Shown: positions 8,501 through 13,779 of the stretch, one piece after another
Layout: every line of letters begins with the position of its first letter
Numbering within the stretch: position 1 is the first letter of the stretch
Position numbers and translations under genes: made by a program
DNA from: Phoronis ovalis
Lineage: Eukaryota > Phoronida > Phoronidae
NCBI GenBank assembly: GCA_028565635.1
Contig: JAOXYB010036140.1
Location: 1 to 13,779, forward strand
DNA: 13,779 bases
Direction: 5' to 3'
The notes under the pieces: generated by a model
What the model saw: only the letters and a program-made list of their open reading frames with translations
Database searches by the model: none
What the model was told of the DNA's origin: nothing

Positions 8501-9318
8501 ACAACCTTAAAAATGACACAGACAGGTGACACATAGGCAAATATTGAACAATGGGCATGATTTGGTATTTTTATCTTCATAGGGTATATATGGGTAAAAA
8601 TCGATACCAACTTTGCTTAAAGGGTAACCCAGTGAAACACTCATCATATTAGAGACCCCTGAATACCCCTACAGCTAATAGCAATCAAACACCTACTGGG
8701 TTTTCTTTCAGATTATGCACAGTCATCCAAATTTGCTAAGCATATCCCCAGAACCGACGGTAAAATAAACAGAACTCAGTAACAGAAGGTACCTGCATGA
8801 TACTCTTCGACATCTATTGGTTCTTCCATGTTAGGAGTTCCACGTCTTCGTCTTTTACAGCGACTAGAACTCTTTAAATCAAAAATCAAAATTAAATATA
8901 TTAAAATTTACGGGTTTAGGTTATAATCGTCCAATCGTTCGCTACCCATCAGGCCATAACATTCTAATAAATTAATTAATAACTAGTCCGAAACATACGG
9001 TAGTTTAAAACCATTGCACCATATAAAGTAACACGTTTATGTTCTCGATTATTATGTCACATGGTATTGTGGATGTTAATCTAAACATCTATATCAGTAA
9101 TCAAGACTACAGCGTTATAGAAGAGTTTAAATGTTATAAACAAATCGGTTAAATTGCGTCCATCTTTGACATGCATTAATCGACCCATATGAGTACCTTT
9201 AGCTTAAATTTAAAAATCGCTGAGCCAATTCTGATAACTAAAAGAACATTTAAACAATGTCTGTTATAATACGAAGTTGTTCGGAACATATTGTGTGACT
9301 CAAACTTACCCTGCTCAT
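5530..9318 (-). CDS. rnf4: RNF4-like SUMO-targeted RING E3 ubiquitin ligase, complete, six coding exons
   Basis: Minus-strand exons 9318-9310, 8871-8793, 8192-8074, 7313-7132, 6386-6293 and 5679-5530 join in frame (633 nt, 210 aa; human RNF4 is 190). N-terminus MSRSSSRCKRRRRG is a nuclear-localisation-like basic stretch. Four SUMO-interacting motifs follow, as in vertebrate RNF4: PIDVEE (about 21-26), CIDLTADD (35-42), FIDLTSPS (49-56) and PVVLIEAID (67-75, across an exon junction). An arginine-rich stretch (78-89) matches the nucleosome-binding patch, then an acidic/Ser linker and a C3HC4 RING at 152-196: CPIC, CGHIFCNVC, CPSC. The end KKLTNKQVHQIFI matches the vertebrate RNF4 tail KKI...YHPIYI that packs in the RING dimer. 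The family binds poly-SUMO chains through its SIMs and ubiquitinates the modified proteins in the nucleus. The first exon codes only Met-Ser-Arg. The intron between 8074 and 7313 appears to start with GC. Confidence 0.94.
5837..6193. mobile_element. Fold-back/MITE-like element with about 95-bp terminal inverted repeats
   Basis: The left arm (about 5837-5935) begins TATAGTCAGGAAACATAAGC, continues ATCCGATAAATGTTTACCTA, then ATCATCGGAGCGTGATGAGG and CACCC. The reverse complement of the right arm (about 6193-6098) begins TATAGTCGGGGAAACATGAG, then CATCCGATAAATGTTACCTT, ATCATCTGAGCATGATGAGG and AACCC. The arms agree at roughly 80% with small indels. The 357-bp element has no coding capacity and sits wholly in an RNF4 intron. 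The ends are TATAG...CTATA and the flanks suggest a TA target duplication, as in mariner-type MITEs, though this is not certain. Confidence 0.75.
6245..6288. repeat. Perfect 22-bp tandem duplication
   Basis: ACATATTAGTATGATGTAATAC is present twice head-to-tail with no mismatch (6245-6266, 6267-6288), followed by ACAC as if a third unit began. It lies directly inside the RNF4 last intron and its edge is only 4 nt from the 5' splice site. Confidence 0.95.
6579..6602 (-). other. Possible RNF4 cassette micro-exon (24 nt)
   Basis: On minus, TATGCTTTCAG (a good acceptor) is followed by TTGTCCGAGAGGGGAAGAAG then GCAG|GTCCCA. The acceptor and donor phases (2/2) match the flanking exons exactly. Inclusion would add eight residues (CPRGEEGS-like) before the RING without changing frame. 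The main transcript without it is also in frame, so this is only a candidate alternative exon. Confidence 0.25.
6770..7031. repeat. Degenerate TTCAAGGACTTT repeat cluster
   Basis: About five variants occur on the plus strand: ATTCAAGGACTTTTCAA near 6769-6785, TTTTCAAGGACTTTAAAG near 6946, TTTTCAAGGC near 6964, TTCAATGACTTTT near 6982, and TTCAGGCACTTTTCAAG near 7012. Clusters of this motif resemble the subterminal repeats of hAT-type non-autonomous elements, but no ends or target duplications are visible. Confidence 0.4.
7314..8073 (-). other. RNF4 intron 3, apparent GC-AG intron
   Basis: The 5' end is GTG|GCAAGT, matching the known GC-donor consensus; the acceptor is TTATTATAG. The join is phase 0 and rebuilds a SIM (PVV|LIEA) at the position expected from vertebrate RNF4. 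It carries the duplicated half-exons at its 5' end. Confidence 0.75.
7869..8130 (-). repeat. Partial tandem duplication of the RNF4 SIM exon (active half-exon plus two decayed copies)
   Basis: Three related blocks start with GATCTC/G on minus at 8130, 8030 and 7938 (periods 100 and 92 bp). Copy A is the real exon 3 end, translating DLTSPSATVPSLVNDTPVV. Copy B gives DLLSPIATVLSRINNPIV (one codon deleted) and copy C DLSCTATLPPLVNNSPVV. Copies B and C lie in the following intron, have lost the GCAAGT donor of copy A, and are in different frames from each other, so they are probably pseudo-exons. The unit includes intron sequence rich in TTG. Confidence 0.75.
7939..7971. repeat. (CAA/TAA)n trinucleotide microsatellite
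   Basis: Three to four CAA units, four AAT units and three to four AAC units run together at the junction of decayed SIM copies B and C. It appears to have grown from the short TTG-rich stretch that follows copy A. Confidence 0.9.
8193..8792 (-). other. RNF4 intron 2, with a repeat-bearing insertion
   Basis: The donor is G|GTACCT at 8792 and the acceptor TTTATTGCAG ends at 8193. It contains the repeat block at 8404-8676. The plus-strand open frame 8084-8344 is antisense to exon 3 and this intron and is not a gene. Confidence 0.8.
8404..8676. repeat. Repeat block: 11-bp inverted ends and internal direct repeats
   Basis: AGCTGTAGGGG (8404-8414) recurs inverted as CCCCTACAGCT (8666-8676). Inside, GGGTATACATGGGTAAAAAT at 8477 and GGGTATATATGGGTAAAAAT at 8582 are a direct repeat of about 23-33 bp, 105 bp apart, with one mismatch in the core. 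The arrangement resembles a small decayed non-autonomous element. The core also resembles the ACCATGG repeats near 2980 read on the opposite strand. Confidence 0.5.
8872..9309 (-). other. RNF4 intron 1
   Basis: The donor is AGG|GTAAGT at 9309 and the acceptor ATTTAAAG ends at 8872. The acceptor lacks a long pyrimidine tract, but it restores frame with the Met-Ser-Arg exon and mirrors the vertebrate N-terminus. Nothing else was recognised. Confidence 0.65.
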
Positions 9319-10262
9319 TTAGAATTCCAGTTATATGAGAAAGACCAGGGTTTATTTATTGCCCTCAATTTTCAACAGTCCCTTTCTTGGTTTTATTTTA
9401 TTACCTCCGTTCGCTAATGAGCGCTGAACATAGATTCTGCGGCAAAAAAGTATTTTCAGGACATAACTTTAGAATAATAAAATCGACAAAATACTTGTAT
9501 TTTTCATTTATTTACAGACAATCTATAAATTATATACATCAATAGAAGCAAAACCCTCAGAAAATCCCTCTTTATTAAATATTTCATTACAAATTTGTAC
9601 AGCACAAATACATTAAAAACAAAACGAGTTTTTATAAAATCTCTTGAGCAAGTTTTCATTGAGCAGACACACCGATTCGGTAAACATTTTACGTTATATC
9701 ATTGCTACGCAATTTTGTTTACGCTATTTAAAATATACGAATTCGAAAGAAAAATAATGTTGAAAATATACACTCACTATGGTATTTTACAAGGCCATGT
9801 GTCTTAATCGTAAGTGGATAAAAAGAAGTTTCGTTTTTATTCAATAAACCATTATGCCTACACATGCGCTATAACCATATTTTGCAAGGGTGCAAATAAT
9901 ATAGAAGTGTATACAGTAAGTCTTTCACATTTTTAATACTCAAGTCCAATGTGTAGCAAACGTTTTTTAGTACATATCATGTAGTTACCAGAATTGAAGC
10001 ATTCTTACAATATTAAAGCCGTACCTCCTTAGGTGCCCCTTAGGTGGCTTACTATAAAGTGGAATCCCCTGAATTGTGGGTTTTTTTACTTCTGTAGACG
10101 GATATGTCTTTATTTTTGTCATGAAGGATATGGTTACGTATATGCTATATATACGCTAAGAAGCAGAATATCCAAATCCGTTTCATGCAAAATGGTGAAA
10201 ACACTGATGTATTGGGGAAAACAGTAACAATAAAGTGAACTACAATTTATAAATTAGAGCCA
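9319..10262. other. Intergenic: RNF4 5' flank and kelch gene 3' UTR
   Basis: Both genes run on minus, so the right part is kelch 3' UTR and the left part holds the RNF4 promoter. Minus-strand AATAAA candidates are at 10114-10109 (about 150 nt after the kelch stop), 9841-9836 and 9576-9571. Open frames 9595-9807 and 10033-10227 (plus) have no domain or codon signal. A short direct repeat CCTTAGGTG occurs at 10027 and 10038. No clear promoter element was identified. Confidence 0.5.
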
Positions 10263-13200
10263 TCACCAAAGTGGCCAGTTATATGGAAAACTATTTTTAA
10301 AATCAGAATTCGATGTAGGTACTTTTAAAACACAACAGGTAACATTTTGAAAATCTCCTTCACCAAGAGGAAACACTTTGCGCCATTTTTTCTTTTGTGT
10401 GTGATAATATTCTATCATATCCACGTGTTCTTCTGGGTGTTCATGCTGATGTCCGCCAATGACGTAAATCCTTTGATCTAAAGAAAAAATAATAGAAAAA
10501 TGTGTAAAAAAATCTTTGTATAATTCTTAGTTTAAAATGTTGTAATCAAAAAAAAAAAAAATAAATAATAATAAGCCGGAGAGAATGAACCACAGATACT
10601 TCTGTATTGGGAACATGTAAACATTGACAGGTTGTATTTACAAATTATTTTCTCTACATATTTATGAAACAAAAAAAACATAGACACGTTTTTGAAGATA
10701 CACAGAAATAATAGATTCATTAAGAGCGCTTAAAGATTCTAGAAACGAGCTTTTGATACTTTTTACACCACGGAGGAGTTTCTGCTACTTCGCGTTTGAA
10801 TGAGCGTGACAGACGCACGCACATCATTCGTTGTAGCTCATCATACCTAAAACTACCGTCCCAGCGCCGCATCTAGGTTTGCGTGGTTTTGCGCATCGAC
10901 GAAATTTTGGATTATGTATTTCTTGAACCTTTTGCAAATTATTTTCGCTGTTTTCTTTTTTCTTTGCCTTGTCCTTTGTTTTTAATTCTGGTGGTGGTAA
11001 ATTGGGTATTGTATCTTTCAGGTAGCATGACTCTAAAACTAGATACAGAGAATAAAAGCATAATTACCCATTTACATGTATTCATATTTGAAGTGCGAAG
11101 AAAACACATTTAATGCGCGTCGGTCTTAGCATAAAAAATAATAATTGGACTACGTATGTGTAAATGTGTTTTTTTCTATTATCAGGTCTACTATTCTTTT
11201 CCTCGAGTCGCTCTCCTGACCTCCGCACTTCTCGATCGGCTAGTACCGCGTGATAGGTACGATTTCGCAGCTTGCGTACTTAATTCCTTATTATTTTCTG
11301 ATATCTTTCGAGAGCTATAGTGCACGAGAACGTTTGTTTCTTAGTAAACGAGCAAGAAAAGGGCTATACTATTAAATTAATTAAGGCTTCAATTCATTGT
11401 AGCGTCTATTCAGATAATTCAACCCATAATGAAATATACATGTAATGTTCTTACACTGTGAAGTGGCAACAATTGTCTTTGGCATATCCGTGGTAACCTT
11501 TTTCGATGATTTACGCTGCATAATATCATAATAGGTTTGTGTAGTTTGACTTTCTTCCAAGTTGGCACTTTGGGTTTTGGCTTTGTCATTCGTTTCTGGC
11601 TTAATTGCAGTTTCATGGTCTTTATCACCATGGCAACTTATCGAGTCGCCATTAACAGCCTCAGTATCGTCGTACAAGTTGATGCCGTCGTACGAGTCGC
11701 CTTCTGCCACTCCTATGAGAGAAAAATTATATTTGACAGCAAATAAATTATTGTCTTCCAAAAACAAAAAAATATTCAGTAGCCCTTCGTTCGCATAATA
11801 ACGGGGGCGCAATTTTTAAACCCATCGCGCGTGACCTATTTTTAAATATAGTCTTCATTTTCTAATTTTTTTAAAATCAGCACTGCGAAGCTCTACATGT
11901 ACCGCAGCTGTGGCTAAAAGAAGGTCTGTTTTCTGATATTTTCTAAATTTATTCAAGACGCTAGAAATAACATTATATCAATAATGTGTTGTATGTCAAC
12001 TGGATAACGTACCTCCAATTACGTATGCGGTATCTCCACAAAGTGTCATGCTGTGATACCGTAACTTTCTTGGTAAAGTTAGGGGGTGCTTTACAGAAGG
12101 TCCCATGTGAAACCATTTATATTTGTATTCTGATGACAACGGTTTTGGAAAATGTTTTCTCATTTGCCTAGAAAAGAAAGGATTACATTACAAATTTATC
12201 TTTACGAGGTAGATAGTGAAAAAAAAATGACACCCATATAAAATAAATACAAGCATACCTCTGATGCTAAAACAAAACATTTCTCCACTGTATACTTTTC
12301 TTTTCGACATATTTTATTGAGAAGAAAACAAATTTGTATACAACATATTCCTTGATCTCAGCGTCGATAGTGCGTATAGCTAAGAGAAAAAGAAATCATC
12401 CGGGTGATCACCTTTATAATGTTTTATGCAAAAATAATATAAAAGTAATATTTTTCACAATTCTCGTGTTTATACACGTACATTCGGCTGCGTAAATTAG
12501 AAGCCGAAATATTTTTCGCTTCAAATATCCATACATTTATTGTAGACAACTAAAAACTAACCAGAAATCATCACAGTAGATGGCCTTTTTGTCTTGTGTG
12601 CCACCTGTCAGGTATACTCTCTCGTTCCACACCACACAGGCGTGGAGTTTCCGCGGAACAATAATTTTTCCTTCCATATTCCACATGTCTACCATCGGTT
12701 CGTATGCCTCGCATATGTCAGTAGTTGTTCCATCTTCAGAAATTTCCCCACCTACAAAGTATAAAGTGAATTTTGTTGAATAACACCAGTTTCAGGCGCA
12801 AAAAATATCGACAAGCAAAACAATTAAAAGAGAATTATTTTTCTGAATATATAAAAACACCCACACATATATATATATAACATGCTTGTCTTCATTTTGC
12901 TTGTGGAACAATAGTGCTATATAATAAGTTGCTGATATACTTACCTATGGCGAAAATCCTCCGGTCTACAACGCACACAGCAAACTTACTTCTCCCTTTT
13001 TTCAAAGGACAACAATTCGACCATTTATTAGAAACCGGGTCAAATTTGAGCATCTGAGTTAAGTATTTTTTCGATTCTAAATCTTGTCCGCCAATAATAT
13101 ACAGGCAATTGTCATAAACCACTAGTCCATAGCCCACAATGTGTTTTAATTTTGGCCAGGTGATGTGGTTAACCTTTGGTAGTAATTTCTTCCTTGAGTA

Positions 13201-13311
13201 AGGGTCGATAGTGAGGTAATTAATTTTGACATCCCCTGTAGTAGTGTTGAAAAGAAGAATGAATTCATTTTCTTCAATAGCAACATCTTTATCTTGCGGA
13301 CTGTAGGCCAT
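10263..13311 (-). CDS. Kelch-repeat beta-propeller protein, five coding exons
   Basis: Exons 13311-12945, 12751-12562, 12167-12013, 11712-11455 and 10477-10263 join in frame (1185 nt, 394 aa). All four introns are GT-AG: G|GTAAGT, TG|GTTAGT, G|GTACGT, T|GTAAGA. Kelch blades are marked by a double glycine after a hydrophobic strand and a later Tyr/Trp pair: LYIIGG (about 70-75), IFAIGG (119-124), VYLTGG (168-173), AYVIGG (233-238) and IYVIGG (327-332). A degenerate first blade (FILLFNTTTGDVKI) precedes them. The 94-residue gap between the last two double glycines holds a polar Lys/Thr/Ser/Glu-rich insert. The ATG has an ideal Kozak context (CACCATGG). No BTB or BACK domain is visible; it may be absent or encoded upstream. 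Kelch propellers bind partner proteins, often as Cullin-3 substrate receptors when fused to BTB. I cannot assign the family member. Confidence 0.9.
10478..11454 (-). other. Kelch intron 4, with a GC-richer block
   Basis: The donor is T|GTAAGA at 11454 and the acceptor TTCTTTAG ends at 10478. A run of A13 lies near 10549-10561. Two GC-richer stretches (about 10780-10910 and 11200-11280) stand out against the AT-rich background. The plus-strand open frame 10883-11113 overlaps this block but shows no recognisable domain. Confidence 0.6.
11713..12012 (-). other. Kelch intron 3
   Basis: The donor is G|GTACGT at 12012 and the acceptor TCTCATAG ends at 11713. Nothing else was seen. The minus-strand open frame starting at 11812 is exon 4 extended into this intron. 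Confidence 0.8.
12168..12561 (-). other. Kelch intron 2
   Basis: The donor is TG|GTTAGT at 12561 and the acceptor CTTTTCTAG ends at 12168. It contains a perfect 10-bp palindrome GGTGATCACC (12403-12412). No other feature was seen. Confidence 0.8.
12862..12882. repeat. (CA)/(TA)n dinucleotide repeat
   Basis: A short CACACATATATATATATA tract lies in kelch intron 1. Confidence 0.85.
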
Positions 13312-13395
13312 GGTGATAATCCTAGAAGTATAAAATAAGACAGTTTTTTTGGTATCTGATTTTATAATGTAAGTTTTTCTTCATGCCAAACTCAC

Positions 13396-13528
13396 CTACG
13401 GACGAGAAAAATCAACTGCCGACACTGCATATACTTATTCCCGGGGTCTAGCTGTGTATAACAGAGACTAAACGAACGGTAATTATGTCGATCAGATATT
13501 TTATTCTGCTACAAGTGGAACCAATTAG
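13396..13528 (-). other. Probable 5' exon of the kelch gene (UTR or extra coding)
   Basis: On minus, an acceptor candidate (TTCCACTTGTAG, about 13529) and a strong donor (CGTAG|GTGAGT at 13396/13395) bound an exon. It would splice over a 74-nt intron to the acceptor ACTTCTAG at 13323-13322, 10 nt before the kelch ATG. The frame shared with the kelch protein stays open through this exon and includes one upstream ATG (poor Kozak) giving MQCRQLIFLVRR before IITMAY. About 40 open codons is not significant alone and no BTB signature is visible. Confidence 0.4.
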
Positions 13529-13655
13529 TTCATCCAGATGATTTTAACCTTAAAATTGCAAGTCCGCTTCTGTAATATGACTAAACAAATTTTATCTTTT
13601 GTGGCAGGATAATATTATAAAACCTTTTTAATTGTTTACTGTTTGAAGAAAAATT

Positions 13656-13779
13656 ATGAATTTTAGATACGGAAAAAGTCGAAATGACACTGTTGATACG
13701 GTGCAGGAGACTGGCATTGCCGTATCTGTATTTTCCCCTGGTGGTGATGTATCCAATAACATGTTTTGTGATAGTCAGG
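13656..13779 (+). CDS. Possible first coding exon of a rightward gene, partial
   Basis: From ATG at 13656 the plus strand is open to the window edge (41 codons), beginning MNFRYGKSRNDTVDTVQETG and including SVFSPGGDVSNNM. The composition looks protein-like, the base content is higher in GC than the flanks, and the divergent position relative to the kelch gene suits a separate promoter. No family is recognised. One minus-strand frame is also open through most of the same stretch, so orientation is uncertain. Confidence 0.3.
   Translation, partial: MNFRYGKSRNDTVDTVQETGIAVSVFSPGGDVSNNMFCDSQ

Noticed and set aside
10532-10720. 62-codon minus-strand frame rich in Phe/Leu/Tyr
   Set aside because: Low-complexity AT-rich intron DNA next to a poly-A run; no kelch frame continuity.
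10883-11113. 76-codon plus-strand frame with a hydrophobic centre resembling a membrane segment
   Set aside because: Hydrophobic frames arise readily from T-rich DNA; no start context or homology recognised. The underlying composition shift is kept as a finding instead.
11537-11798. Two overlapping plus-strand open frames
   Set aside because: They are antisense shadows of kelch exon 4, which is joined in frame to neighbours by good splice sites.
12403-12412. GGTGATCACC palindrome in kelch intron 2
   Set aside because: A 10-bp palindrome is expected by chance several times in a window of this size only if short mismatches are allowed; alone it supports no function.
12580-12783. 67-codon plus-strand open frame
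   Set aside because: Antisense to kelch exon 2.
1-13779. tRNA, rRNA, CRISPR arrays, bacterial operons, intact transposase or viral genes
   Set aside because: No cloverleaf B-box pattern, regularly spaced repeats with unique spacers, Shine-Dalgarno-linked genes, or long transposase or viral frames were found on either strand.

Overview
This is nuclear DNA from an animal, most likely an invertebrate. The window is AT-rich, its genes are split by short introns with recognisable splice sites, polyadenylation signals are AATAAA, and the recognisable genes are metazoan: a dystroglycan-pathway kinase (POMK), a SUMO-targeted ubiquitin ligase (RNF4), a mitochondrial ES1/GATD3 protein and a kelch protein. 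I cannot name the species; a lophotrochozoan, cnidarian or basal deuterostome would all fit.

Layout from left to right. (1) 570-2465, minus: the first five coding exons of a GATD3/ES1-family gene, whose 3' exons lie beyond the left edge. Immediately upstream is an 80-150 bp promoter-like patch (CRE, CCAAT, octamer, ETS motifs) and a PPR-like reading frame at 2585-2819, minus. (2) 2860-3370: gene-free DNA with degenerate ACCATGG-containing repeats and a 111-bp-period direct repeat. (3) 3550-5024, plus: complete two-exon POMK coding sequence (345 aa) with a probable 5' UTR intron. (4) 5530-9318, minus: complete RNF4-like gene, six exons, 210 aa, with four SUMO-interacting motifs, an arginine-rich patch and a C-terminal RING. 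It lies tail-to-tail with POMK. Its introns hold a 357-bp fold-back element, a perfect 22-bp tandem duplication, degenerate mobile-element-like repeats and two decayed tandem copies of part of its own SIM exon. (5) 10263-13311, minus: kelch-repeat gene, five coding exons, 394 aa, with a probable 5' exon at 13396-13528. (6) 13656 to the right edge, plus: start of an open frame that may be the first exon of another gene.

The genes look like unrelated housekeeping or signalling genes packed closely; no operon or defence system is evident. Two introns, one in RNF4 and one in GATD3, appear to use GC instead of GT as the 5' splice site. The most unusual structure is the tandem duplication of the SIM-coding half of RNF4 exon 3 inside the following intron, where one copy has a (TTG/TTA)n microsatellite next to it. 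No tRNA, rRNA, CRISPR array or intact transposase was found.
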